48,273 nt of DNA from Bacteroidaceae bacterium (GCA_017615835.1 JAFZZI010000026.1:1-48273), one strand, 5' to 3'. Positions 1-7,117 are shown, counted from the first letter of the stretch. The notes: generated by a model not told the origin, from the sequence alone. Translations and numbers: made by a program.

Positions 1-130
1 CGTGATTCCGCCCGCAGGGCACTCCGTATTTCCGTAATTCCGTCAATCCTTAGTTCCGTATTTCTGCCCACATGACCCTCCGTCTCTCTGTCTTTCCGTG
101 AATCCGTAGATCCATCATCCTTCCCCCCCC
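1..130. repeat. degenerate TTCCGTA-like short repeats
   Basis: The first 110 bases contain many close variants of a 7-8 base unit (TCCGTATT, TCCGTAATT, TCCGTCAATC, TTCCGTATT, TCCGTGAATCCGTAGATCC) at roughly 8-10 base spacing, then a run of C. No open frame is supported here. It may be the edge of a longer degenerate repeat lying to the left. No function can be assigned. Confidence 0.4.
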
Positions 131-132
131 CA

Positions 133-576
133 TCATCGCCTCCCCCCATCCCCAAAGCAAATATCATATCTACTAAAATCCTCATTAAAGTTATCAAACA
201 TTATTGTCGAACACTTGGTTGCGGGAATAATGCTGGAATAACTCTTCAGCCCGGGAACGGGAACAATCAATTCATTGTCATGGTATAAATCGGGGCGGTA
301 AACCGGATCCCTCTTCACATGCGCAAACACCGCTTCAAACTTGTCAGCGATTCCTGGAGGTTGGATTTTGGCATAGTTTATCCAGTTTGCTGGGCAACTG
401 AATCGAAGATATCCTTCGTTGTATTCGTCTAAGATTCCACCAGCACATAGAAGTCCACTCCAGCTCCTTGCCGACTCCTTCTTGCGTCCCTGCGGTTCTT
501 TTAGTCGCTTCGCTTGGTAAAAGCGGCAAAGCCGAGCGGCAAGCGTCTCCTTCGTCGCCGAGCGGCCGGTTGGCAT
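133..576 (-). CDS. hypothetical fragment, possibly not a real gene
   Basis: An open frame of 147 codons with no family I recognise. The N-terminal third is arginine/lysine-rich and is read through one arm of a 20-base inverted repeat (477-496), so it may not be native coding sequence. The C-terminal 95 residues are more protein-like, with aromatic and proline-rich stretches. It lies 3 bases downstream of another minus-strand remnant (930-580). It is best read as a decayed or rearranged fragment. Confidence 0.2.
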   Translation of the reverse strand: MPTGRSATKETLAARLCRFYQAKRLKEPQGRKKESARSWSGLLCAGGILDEYNEGYLRFSCPANWINYAKIQPPGIADKFEAVFAHVKRDPVYRPDLYHDNELIVPVPGLKSYSSIIPATKCSTIMFDNFNEDFSRYDICFGDGGRR

Positions 577-935
577 GGACTATTTCTTTTCTACGATAAT
601 CCAAGAGCCTTCCTTGCGACCACCCTCGCGGATCAGCACGCCCTTCTCGCGAAGCCGTTTCGTGTGGTAATACACACCGTCTGGTGTCAATCCGCACAGT
701 TTTGCCAATTCCTCCAGCGTCACCACTCGGTGAACCACACCTGCATGCTCGCCTCGTGCCAGACCCATCGTCGTCACCAGCACCACCTGGATCGACTGCG
801 AAGGATGGTGCATCTTGCTGGCCTCAAAGGCCGACAACCTGTGCAGTATCTCCTTCTCATCTTCCAGCGTCACGCTGAAACGCCCCATCGAGCGCTCGAC
901 CTTTGGTCGCTTGCTACCGCAGGGACGCAAGAAGG
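477..935. repeat. 20-bp perfect inverted repeat enclosing about 420 bp
   Basis: CCTTCTTGCGTCCCTGCGGT at 477-496 is exactly the reverse complement of 916-935. The repeats enclose a segment holding most of the 930-580 coding remnant and the 5' end of the 576-133 frame. The arrangement is compatible with an invertible segment or with two inserted copies of a dispersed repeat. Sequence beyond the 20 bases does not continue the match. Confidence 0.6.
580..930 (-). pseudogene. chimeric remnant: ATPase C-terminus joined to winged helix
   Basis: Up to 116 codons, the likely native part beginning at the internal Met in the MGRFSVTLEDE region (residue 15). Residues about 45-75 (VTTMGLARGEHAGVVHRVVTLEEL) resemble the tail of Bacteroidales AAA-type ATPases, which typically end VTTYGL...VTMDDLF. 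Residues about 76-116 are a winged-helix segment ending KGVLIREGG..GSWIIVE. That ending closely parallels the C-terminus of the 2584-1598 gene (SGVLIRVGGDKGGYWMIA). The ATPase core is missing. I read it as a degraded fusion of two gene ends. The family match is from memory and should be treated as tentative. Confidence 0.4.
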
Positions 936-1177
936 TTTAGCTCGACGGCCGTAGGGTAAGTCAACCCGTGCCGACTTTTTTCTCAAACCGCCTCAAAAAT
1001 CCACTTAAAAATCAGTCAAAACGGTAAAATTTCTTTCATTTTCGCTGAGTTTTCAACTTTTTACTTGTATTGAGCCTGTCGAACCGACGACGAACCGAGC
1101 ACAAAACGATGCTTGCATCAGTTCTGTCGAGGTGAGGAGGAGGAAAACCGAAGGTTAAATATTCCCTCACCCCACTT

Positions 1178-1210
1178 TGTCATCCCGAGCGCAATAATGT
1201 CATCCCGAGC
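1178..1210. repeat. two direct copies of TGTCATCCCGAGC
   Basis: The 13-base word occurs at 1178-1190 and again at 1198-1210, and the second copy continues into ACCGTCGAGGGATCTC. I recall closely similar elements as dispersed intergenic repeats in Bacteroidetes genomes. Within this window only these copies are evident. Confidence 0.5.
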
Positions 1211-1354
1211 ACCGTCGAGGGATCTCTCCATGCGTTGCACTTAGTCGAGATGACAATAAACAGCCGATTTACAGTTAACAAGTTAACATTTTAACATTTA
1301 ACTTGCCGACGAAAAGAAGGCCGATGCGAAAGCACCGACCCTCTGAATCACTTT

Positions 1355-1401
1355 TTCTCACAGCTTGTGAGAATTTTGTAATTCTCGCACAAGTTGTGCG
1401 A
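1355..1401. repeat. pair of adjacent dyads
   Basis: TTCTCACA-GCT-TGTGAGAA (1355-1373) has 8-bp arms and TCGCACA-AGT-TGTGCGA (1385-1401) has 7-bp arms. The centres are about 29 bases apart and the half-sites are related. They could be operators, or hairpins downstream of the minus-strand remnant ending at 1598. Confidence 0.45.
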
Positions 1402-1432
1402 AAATCGCAACTCACTTAGTGACAGCTTGATG

Positions 1433-1479
1433 ACTTGTACCCTACATGTCCCTTTACTTGTATCCTTACTTGTCCCCTT
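1433..1479. repeat. 12-bp tandem repeat, four units
   Basis: Four units (ACTTGTACCCT, ACATGTCCCTTT, ACTTGTATCCTT, ACTTGTCCCCTT) lie head to tail with 11-12 base periods. On the minus strand they could encode a KGTS/KDTS-like tetrapeptide repeat, but no intact gene contains them. Confidence 0.55.
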
Positions 1480-1597
1480 CTAATTCAGCAGACACTATCT
1501 GCTATTTCTCAATTCGTCAGTCACCGACTGACCAACTAAAAAGCCCGCCACCTCAGCAGCGAGCTTTATAGTATCATTTAATGTATCATTTAAAGTA

Positions 1598-2675
1598 TCA
1601 TTTTACCTTCCTGGCTATCATCCAATAGCCACCCTTGTCACCACCGACGCGAATCAGTACGCCTGATTTCTTCAGTTGAGAGATATCTCTGTTGATAGTT
1701 GACAACGACACCTTGCAACGAGCCATCATTTCCTCTGTCGTTACTCTGTCATTCTTCTCTATCATGCCAACAATCTTCAATTGTCTATCTGTAAGAACCA
1801 GAGGAAGTTGCAACATTTTTTCTATGCCATTTTCTATGTCATTTTCTGTGTCATCCTCCAAGAACCACTCATGCACCGGCACGGTCACCATAAACCATGT
1901 GCGTTCCTCGTCAAACTCAAACTTCACTGCGGGCGAGCCGTTCTCCTTCATAGCGCCCACAATCGTAGGCACACCTGTCGATTTACCCTCAGTGATATCC
2001 AACTCCTTAAAGAAGTCGCCAATCCTGCGGTTCCTGTACCGCCTCGGGTTCACGATGCCCTTGCTGAAGTCCTCCAGCCGCACGCTCCGGTCGGGACCGC
2101 CATAGCTGATAAACCTCAGCTCGTGCGGCTCCACCTGAATCTCAATCGGTTCACGCTGGCGGTAATCCCTATGGTACAGGCAGTTGGCCACAATCTCCTC
2201 CAGGGCCGCATACGGGTAATTCCACGCCTTTTCCGACTCCGATTTTGTCCCCACCTTCTTCACCTTCAGTTTCAGCACGTTCGTTTCCAGGTAGATCATC
2301 GTCTTGTCGAAGATGGCGTTAATCGGGCCCGTGATGGGTGGCACCTCGATGAAGTTGTTCGGGTCTTTCACCTTGCCTCCCGGGAACATCACAATGTCCA
2401 CCTGAGTGCAGGGGAAGAACTTCTCCGGATGGTCGTTGAACATCATCAACGCCACGTTCTTGGGGTAGATGGCCTCTTTCGGTCCCGCCAGCAGTTCCAT
2501 GGACTGGAGCACCGAGCTGAAAGGCTCTGTCTCCACCTGCTGTGCCAGCTTGCTTCCGGTCTTCACCAGGAAGTCGCGCACCACGCTTGTCTATGCCAAG
2601 ATAGTTGACCGTAAAAAGGAGGATGCAGTCGCGCTGATTCCTGACTTCAGCGACTGTGATTAGTGATATTTTTCC
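1598..2675 (-). pseudogene. RecG-like ATP-binding protein, 5'-truncated with a frameshift
   Basis: The longest open stretch (2584-1598, GTG start) gives 328 residues of a Bacteroidales RecG-like ATP-binding regulator. There is a GHKL-type ATP-binding segment at about residues 120-215 (EEIVANCLYHRDYR, then ITEGKSTGVP), an acidic linker, and a C-terminal winged helix at about 260-328. The expected N-terminal AlbA-type domain is absent. Upstream, in the adjacent frame, coding-like sequence continues from about 2666 (LITVAEVRNQRDCILLF, then NYLGIDKR). Removing one G near 2580 would join the two frames as KRVRDF. An in-frame stop at 2678-2676 then ends the recognisable sequence. These features indicate a truncated, frameshifted gene. 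A shortened GTG-started product cannot be excluded. Confidence 0.65.
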
Positions 2676-3059
2676 TTACATCGACAGAAGCGGACGATGT
2701 TAGTCGTTCATATTCAGCAAGTTATGGTTTTGTTGATAAGTTTTTTCATGAAATTGCTCAAAAAATTCGGATTTATTGTTTGATGATAAAAATGAATGTT
2801 TAAATTTGCGGCCGATTTCAGCAGCGGATTTTTCAGATGGAAAATCCCTGTCGGTCACACATTATTAATATAAATTTTTTAACAATGAGTAAATCGGTTT
2901 TTACCATGACGTTTACCTTGAAACAACAGGTGACGTCCATGAAAAGAGCAGTGAGTGAACAGTCGTGCATCTGCGCGCAAAGTATGTCACCTGGCATTGA
3001 GGCAAGACATCTTTTCCCCGAGGTCATCAACAGATTCATTCACTCAATCCTTCTGGACC
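2676..3059. other. regulatory interval upstream of the WYL gene
   Basis: AT-rich sequence with one good promoter candidate (2779-2808) and a long untranslated leader. The short frames here lack recognisable protein features. No terminator or RNA gene is evident. Confidence 0.5.
2779..2808 (+). promoter_or_regulatory. Bacteroidetes-type promoter for the WYL regulator
   Basis: TTTG at 2779-2782 and TAAATTTG at 2801-2808 are separated by 18 bases. This is close to the TTTG / TAnnTTTG promoter of this phylum, although slightly short in spacing. Transcription would begin about 245 bases before the start codon, leaving a long leader. Confidence 0.45.
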
Positions 3060-3899
3060 ATGCAGGCAAAATTTGAGTACATACTGACACTGGCGAAGCA
3101 GTTCCTCCATAAAAAAAGTGTCAACGTCGCAGCCTTCGCCGCACGATATCGCATTGACAAACGTACCGTGCGCCGCTATATCGAGGATATGCAGGAGATA
3201 GGGTTCAATATCGTGGAGACACAGAGCGGCACATTCGAGTATTTTCCGAACGACAGACAGGCGCGCCCCTGCAAGAGAAAACTGACCGACGAGGAACTCT
3301 CGCTGGTAAATGATGTCGTCTCGTTCTTCTCGGTAAGCGACAGTATAAGAACGGCCGTCTCAGGCCAGCTTGAGGAACTGTTTGACTCTGCAGGCCTGTT
3401 CGCACTGGCCGAGGGAGAAATCTGCTTCAGGTCGCTGCTGACAATCAGGGAGTCGGTGAGAAGCAGGAAGAGGGTGATCCTCAGACTGCGGCCCGGCTAC
3501 GGATATGCACGGCCGGAGTTCAGGGCCGAACCTTACGGAATCGACACCAGCGGCCGCTATGTCAGCGTGCATGATCTTGACAACGGCGGAAACAGAGTGC
3601 TGTCGCTGACATCTGTCATCGGGGCAGAACTTCTGGATGAGAATTGGGAAATGCAGTGCCGCCACAACAACCTCTTCGTGGACAGTTTCGGCCAGACAGG
3701 TAAGAGCCTGAGTCACGTAAGAATCAGCATGAGCGACAGGGCGAGGCAGTTTTTTGCGGCATGGTTCCCTGACTGCCTGGCTGAAGGGAGCTCTTCGGCC
3801 GATTTCATGGTGTCAGACTACAAGGCTGTCATAAACTACATCCTGGCGTTCCCGAACGAAGTCAGGATACGGCACGTTCACGACATAGTGTTCGAATGA
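3060..3899 (+). CDS. WYL-domain transcriptional regulator
   Basis: 279 residues. The N-terminal 60 residues form a helix-turn-helix of the DeoR/YafY type (VAAFAARYRIDKRTVRRYIEDM). Residues about 145-215 hold the WYL sensor domain, with RKRVILRLRPGYG, AEPYGID..GRYVSVHDLD and a following strand. WYL proteins are DNA-binding regulators, many of them responding to small ligands or nucleic acid. I placed the start at the ATG at 3060 because it begins MQAKFEYILTLA, as expected for the HTH. The upstream extension in the same frame is not protein-like and there is no strong RBS. It is transcribed toward the amidase trio and ends in a terminator. A role in controlling the neighbouring capsule locus is possible but unsupported. 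Confidence 0.8.
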   Translation: MQAKFEYILTLAKQFLHKKSVNVAAFAARYRIDKRTVRRYIEDMQEIGFNIVETQSGTFEYFPNDRQARPCKRKLTDEELSLVNDVVSFFSVSDSIRTAVSGQLEELFDSAGLFALAEGEICFRSLLTIRESVRSRKRVILRLRPGYGYARPEFRAEPYGIDTSGRYVSVHDLDNGGNRVLSLTSVIGAELLDENWEMQCRHNNLFVDSFGQTGKSLSHVRISMSDRARQFFAAWFPDCLAEGSSSADFMVSDYKAVINYILAFPNEVRIRHVHDIVFE

Positions 3900-3910
3900 C
3901 ATAAAAAAGA

Positions 3911-3953
3911 GAGGGCGACTGAAAAATATCAGTCACCCCCCCCTTTTTTTTAA
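3911..3953 (+). terminator. terminator after the WYL gene
   Basis: GGGCGACTGA (3913-3922) pairs with TCAGTCACCC (3929-3938) with one mismatch and a six-base loop. A C run and eight T's follow. It begins 13 bases after the stop codon. Confidence 0.8.
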
Positions 3954-3955
3954 GA

Positions 3956-3983
3956 GGCCGGCTAAAAAGCATTTTAGCCGGTC
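3956..3983 (-). terminator. hairpin after the amidase gene, convergent
   Basis: A 12-bp stem (GGCCGGCTAAAA with TTTTAGCCGGTC, one wobble pair) with loop AGCA lies immediately beyond the amidase stop on the minus strand. With the neighbouring plus-strand hairpin it separates the convergent units. The U-tract on the minus strand is weak. Confidence 0.6.
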
Positions 3984-4391
3984 TCACAGTCTTCGGTACT
4001 CGTAGGCGGCATCGAAGCAGGGACACTCCTTGGCTGCAAACTCGCTGTGGCCGTGGACGGTCGAGCCGGGATACTCGGACTTCAGCCGCCTCAGCAGTTT
4101 CAGCAGGGCTGCCTTTTGGGCCGGAGTCCGGGTGTCGGCAGCACGGCCCCTGCTGTCAAGCCCGCCGACATAGCAGATACCCACCGAGTTGGCGTTGTGG
4201 CCCGTGCAGTGGGCTCCCTGACGGCACAGCGGACGGCCGCTTACCACTGTGCCGTCCCTGTAGATGACATAGTGGTAGCCTATACCGCTGAATCCGCGCT
4301 CCCTGTGCCAGCGGTCGATGTCGCTTACGGTACACTCCTGGTCGGGCCTTGTGGCCGAGCAGTGGATTATCAGCTCGTCAATCCTCCTCAT
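3984..4391 (-). CDS. N-acetylmuramoyl-L-alanine amidase (Amidase_2)
   Basis: 135 residues, a single zinc-amidase domain of the T7-lysozyme/PGRP type that cleaves the bond between N-acetylmuramic acid and L-alanine in peptidoglycan. Visible elements are His10 (ELIIHCSAT), the GYHYVIYRDG strand (38-47), the GAHCTGHNANSVGICYVGG core (59-77), His115 in VHGHSEF, and Cys123 with preceding Lys121 in KECPCF, matching the usual His/His/Cys zinc site. I chose the ATG at 4391, giving MRRIDELIIH. An upstream Met in the same frame lies deep inside the preceding gene. The start overlaps the end of the membrane-protein gene by 14 bases, suggesting coupling. There is no signal peptide, so export, if any, would rely on the neighbouring holin-like protein. 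A similar trio next to capsule loci is common in Bacteroides from memory. Confidence 0.88.
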   Translation of the reverse strand: MRRIDELIIHCSATRPDQECTVSDIDRWHRERGFSGIGYHYVIYRDGTVVSGRPLCRQGAHCTGHNANSVGICYVGGLDSRGRAADTRTPAQKAALLKLLRRLKSEYPGSTVHGHSEFAAKECPCFDAAYEYRRL

Positions 4392-4689
4392 GGTCCACGA
4401 AGTCTGTACCGTCCGAGGCACGGAAGCCTCCGTATTCCGCGCTGACTTCACTGTCCGAGGGGCTCCCGTCGGGACCTGCCTGCCTGCGGAACCTGTAGCG
4501 TGCGCGGTAGTGGTAGTCCATGCCGATGCTTGCGCCGGCGAAGGTCAGCACCTCGCCGAAGGCGGCTATCACGCTGGGATGTATCTCACCTACGGGAGGC
4601 ATGAAGAGTGCCATGGTGAGCAGAACGAGTCCGACGGCCACTATCACGTAGGCTGCCACGAACTGAAAACGTCTGGTGTCGCGTTTCAT
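4378..4689 (-). CDS. small membrane protein, holin-like
   Basis: 103 residues with two hydrophobic segments. Residues about 9-31 (VAAYVIVAVGLVLLTMALFM) are clearly transmembrane. Residues about 38-55 form a shorter amphipathic or membrane segment ending at GMDYHYRARYRFR. The C-terminal 45 residues are charged and probably cytoplasmic. Position between an HU-like protein and a leaderless peptidoglycan amidase, overlapping the amidase start, suggests a holin-like or anchoring role. The family is otherwise uncharacterised and I assign no reaction. Confidence 0.6.
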   Translation of the reverse strand: MKRDTRRFQFVAAYVIVAVGLVLLTMALFMPPVGEIHPSVIAAFGEVLTFAGASIGMDYHYRARYRFRRQAGPDGSPSDSEVSAEYGGFRASDGTDFVDHEED

Positions 4690-4719
4690 ATGTCAAAAAG
4701 TCTTGGGGTTGAAGAAAAC

Positions 4720-4789
4720 CCGGCACTCCGGGCTTCAGGCCACAGGGTTGTCTGGCCCTGCCGGCCCTTATGCCGCAGAAGAGTGCCGG
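4720..4789 (-). promoter_or_regulatory. long-range inverted repeat between HU and holin-like genes
   Basis: CCGGCACTC (4720-4728) and GAGTGCCGG (4781-4789) are a perfect 9-bp inverted repeat with 52 bases between them. Inside lies a second CAGGG/CCCTG stem. In the minus-strand transcript this would fold as a nested hairpin between the HU stop codon (4812) and the next start (4689). It could be an attenuator or processing site. Confidence 0.45.
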
Positions 4790-4811
4790 ATTGTCCGTTC
4801 AGGAGTCAGTG

Positions 4812-5636
4812 TCAGTCGGCCGCAAACTCGGCAGTCATCGTAACCTCTCCCTCAACGCTCACCTCGCGCGAGGCACGGGTGTTGCCGTCGCTCCACCTCA
4901 CGAAGTGGTAGCCGTCAAGTGCCTCGGCCAGAATTGCGACATTGCCCGCAGTGTCGAAGTCCTGGGTCACGTTACCGCCGGCCTCGCCACCGTTGATACT
5001 GACAGAACCCATCGAAGAGTTGCAGCTCAAGGTAAGGCTGTAGATGACACCGGCCTCAGTCTGCTGGCCATTGTGGCCCTCGCTTCCGCCACTGCCCGCG
5101 CCGGTGCCGACAGGCACTGCGCCACCGCTTTGATGGCTATCGACCCTGATATAGGTCTTTTGGGTCTTTGCCGGCACATAGTCCGGGTCGCCGGGATTGC
5201 CCACTGCCGCAGTGGTCTGGTATGTCTGCACCAGGTCGAATATACCTGCGCACTCAAGGCTGACGTTATTGACCTTATCCTTGAGCCTGACGCAGGGCAG
5301 AAAACGGATCTTCAGCTGGTTCACCTGCTCGACTCCGGCCTTTCCGGTATCCGTTTCGCTTACACCGTTGGTAGTGATTGAGAACGTGCCAAGCCCCGGG
5401 AACTGGACATTGTGTCCGTTCAGCAGGAAGTTCTCGATGCACTGCGCCACGGCGGAGATGGTCGCCCCGATGAACGCCCTCGGAATCGAAGAGTTTGATG
5501 TACAGTAATCGATGATGTCCTCACCACCCATTGTGGAATAACGGACCGGTCTCAGAACGTAAGCAAGAGATTTTTCACCATTGCCGCCCAGATTGAATAC
5601 GTTTTGCTGCTGAGCCTTTACGACAATTTTACCCAT
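4812..5636 (-). CDS. HU-like DNA-binding protein with InlB-type beta-repeat tail
   Basis: 274 residues in three parts. Residues 1-130 are a Bacteroidetes HU-like domain (HU-HIG type), with the helix GEDIIDYCTSNSSIPRAFIG and the beta-arm region NGHNVQFPGLGTFSITTNG. Residues about 150-200 are a Gly/Ser/Thr/Pro-rich linker. Residues about 200-274 look like a divergent InlB B-repeat, with the diagnostic GYHFVRWSDG and a final VTMTAEF strand. HU proteins bend and coat DNA. The InlB-type tail is normally found in extracellular proteins, so the pairing is odd. No signal peptide is visible. A near-consensus promoter lies 60 bases upstream. It leads the minus-strand unit that continues into the small membrane protein and amidase. 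Confidence 0.8.
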   Translation of the reverse strand: MGKIVVKAQQQNVFNLGGNGEKSLAYVLRPVRYSTMGGEDIIDYCTSNSSIPRAFIGATISAVAQCIENFLLNGHNVQFPGLGTFSITTNGVSETDTGKAGVEQVNQLKIRFLPCVRLKDKVNNVSLECAGIFDLVQTYQTTAAVGNPGDPDYVPAKTQKTYIRVDSHQSGGAVPVGTGAGSGGSEGHNGQQTEAGVIYSLTLSCNSSMGSVSINGGEAGGNVTQDFDTAGNVAILAEALDGYHFVRWSDGNTRASREVSVEGEVTMTAEFAAD

Positions 5637-5695
5637 AATTGAAACAGATTTTAATGGGTTTTAATGTCCGTCTCCCTCTTTCGGGAAGAGCGTTG

Positions 5696-5727
5696 CAAAG
5701 ATACGCTGTTCTCTGCATACCGCCAAA
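5696..5727 (-). promoter_or_regulatory. strong Bacteroidetes promoter for the HU operon
   Basis: On the minus strand TTTG (5727-5724) is followed after exactly 20 bases by TATCTTTG (5703-5696), matching the TTTG / TAnnTTTG consensus. The start codon is about 60 bases downstream. Confidence 0.75.
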
Positions 5728-5830
5728 CAATCAGGAGACTTTTTTCGCGAAAAAACCAAAAATTTTTCTGACGGATCCACAGAGCCGGGGTTACACCATA
5801 TTTAATAATAAACGCGCGCGCGTAGAAAAG

Positions 5831-5936
5831 ACCCATATCTTTTTTCAAAAATACCCATATATCTTTAGTAAAGACACCCATATATCTTTTCATTCAGATA
5901 TGGGTATTTTTTCACGCAGACCCATATCTTTTTTTG
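5831..5936. repeat. 22-bp-spaced ACCCATAT(AT)CTTT repeat array
   Basis: Copies of ACCCATATCTTTTTT or ACCCATATATCTTTN begin at 5831, 5853, 5876 and 5920 (spacings 22, 23 and 44 bases). An inverted copy, AGATATGGGT, occupies 5896-5905, close to the missing position. The inverted copy and the last direct copy form a 10-bp stem with a 14-base loop. Spacing of about two helical turns implies protein binding on one face of the DNA. The spacing is not a multiple of three, so the repeat is at DNA level and not a protein repeat. Confidence 0.75.
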
Positions 5937-6207
5937 TTCAACTGTACCGCCTGTCTCAATCGGTATGCTGCCGTTCGTTCCGCAATAGCACGGCGGTAAA
6001 AGTATCTTACATGAAAGAACAATGTCACCCTTCCGATTTTTCTTGTCCGGACCCCGTCCCTATACGCTTGTAATCCGTTGTCATGCAGCAGTCATCACCC
6101 CGGAACGGTATCCCGACTGACAGAAACAAATCTTACAAATACCGGCACAGGCAGAATGCACGAAGAAGAAAGTTCAATACCGGTCACGCCACGTCATCAG
6201 GACGCCC

Positions 6208-6215
6208 TAACTTTG
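6208..6215 (+). promoter_or_regulatory. possible -7 element for the gene at 6330
   Basis: TAACTTTG matches the TAnnTTTG element and lies about 115 bases before the start codon. No TTTG is seen at the expected upstream distance, so this is weak. Confidence 0.25.
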
Positions 6216-6329
6216 CCGCCGTCAGAAGGACAGACACGGCTCAGCCTGTTGCGCAACCCGGGGCGGTACCGTGTGGCAAAATGCCGGCATTTCTGTCAAG
6301 ATATTAACCCTTATAAGAAAGTAAAGACA

Positions 6330-6659
6330 ATGAGAAATTCTTTTGAAAAATCCGGACATAGCGAGTATGTCGAGACCATCACCGGAACAATAGTTGATGC
6401 TTCGCCTGTGTCAACCTTTCTGAACAAGCGTGGAGAGAAAGTCCAGAGATGCTACCTGCACATCGCCTCTGAACTCAGGGTTGACGGCTGCACCCGCCAC
6501 CTGTCAGTCAGAATCATGGGAGCTGACACCTCGTTCGCCGCAATGATCAACCGCAGGGTGAGAGTCGATTACAGTACCCGGGTCTTCACCGGTGCGAGCG
6601 GACTGTCCGGAAAGTTCATCGGCAACGACATCTTCTGCCGTCAGATAACGCTACTCTGA
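6330..6659 (+). CDS. small OB-fold-like protein (DUF3127-like, tentative)
   Basis: 109 residues. The strand pattern is VETITGTIVDASPVSTF, KVQRCYLHIASE, HLSVRIMGAD, RRVRVDYSTRVF and GNDIFCRQITLL. It resembles the five-stranded OB fold of DUF3127-type single-strand-binding-like proteins of Bacteroidetes, which carry a comparable Gly-x-Val start and a W/MGD-like core. The match is by pattern only. I chose the ATG at 6330 because the peptide becomes protein-like there, while upstream residues in that frame are low quality. It lies alone on the plus strand about 390 bases beyond the 22-bp repeat array. A nucleic-acid-binding role is an inference. Confidence 0.55.
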   Translation: MRNSFEKSGHSEYVETITGTIVDASPVSTFLNKRGEKVQRCYLHIASELRVDGCTRHLSVRIMGADTSFAAMINRRVRVDYSTRVFTGASGLSGKFIGNDIFCRQITLL

Positions 6660-6913
6660 AAGGCCATGAGTAACATCCAGGTTCAGTTTCAGCCGCGTTT
6701 CCTGCCAACAGATGCGATGTATTCCAAAAAAACTTTAACACTTCACGCGATTATTATGTAATATACTAAATTTTGCATATCTTTGCAAACTGAAATCAGT
6801 GTCCAAAGTCCGGCACATCGCGCTGATCTCAGGCGTGACAGTCAATGTGACTGCCAGCCGCGGAGCGTTGAACAAACCCTGACGGCAACGCCTCGACACG
6901 GTCATACCATCCA
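6660..6913. other. intergenic region with a promoter-like element and small dyad
   Basis: A TATCTTTG element lies at 6778-6785, without a matching TTTG at the usual upstream distance. The perfect dyad CAGTCA-ATG-TGACTG lies at 6839-6853. No gene is seen. The promoter may once have served the DUF3791-like remnant that follows. Confidence 0.4.
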
Positions 6914-7117
6914 CATGGGAGTTTAATTTTTGCCTATACGCTCGAAAAGTACGCACAAAGCAAGAATATCGGCGGCCTGCAGGCCCTCGCACTTTTCAAG
7001 GAATATGGAGTCGATGACTTTCTTATCAACCACTACGATCTTCTCCACACTTAGGGAACCGAATATGTGATTGGCGAAATTCAGCGATACATAACCAGAA
7101 GAAAAAGAAATCAATGA
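6914..7117 (+). pseudogene. DUF3791-like remnant with internal stop
   Basis: In one frame the sequence reads SLIFAYTLEKYAQSKNIGG, then LALFKEYGVDDFLINHYDLLHT. It then meets TAG at 7052-7054 and resumes GTEYVIGEIQRYITRRKRNQ before TGA at 7115-7117. This is the full layout of a DUF3791 protein, including the LF.KYGV..(Y/F)L...YD.LHT motif and the basic tail. No start codon is seen in frame and the internal stop breaks the gene. DUF3791 proteins typically sit beside DUF3990 proteins, in line with the fragment immediately downstream. The short minus-strand open frames over this stretch are shadows. Confidence 0.7.

Larger units (their letters stand above)
936..1597. other. gene-free interval with several short repeats
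   Basis: No supportable gene. It contains two TGTCATCCCGAGC direct repeats (1178-1190, 1198-1210), two neighbouring dyads (1355-1373 and 1385-1401), a 12-base tandem repeat (1433-1479), and a GAGCCTGTCGAA element near 1072. The density of small repeats and stops suggests degraded mobile or repetitive sequence. Confidence 0.6.
5637..6329. other. divergent intergenic region with promoter and repeat array
   Basis: About 690 bases without a supportable gene. It holds the HU promoter (5696-5727), a CG-alternating tract (CGCGCGCGCG near 5812-5822), the five-site ACCCATATCTTT array (5831-5936), and a weak plus-strand promoter candidate (6208-6215) before the gene at 6330. Confidence 0.6.

Noticed and set aside
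1781-2608. 275-codon plus-strand frame
   Set aside because: Antisense to the RecG-like remnant. Histidine/leucine-rich with no domain.
5651-5893. Minus-strand 80-codon frame containing MGVF/WVF repeats
   Set aside because: The apparent repeats come from the 22-base DNA array read in different frames, so it is not a protein repeat.
5831-5936. CRISPR array
   Set aside because: Units are about 14 bases with 7-9 base spacers, one is inverted, and no cas genes are present.
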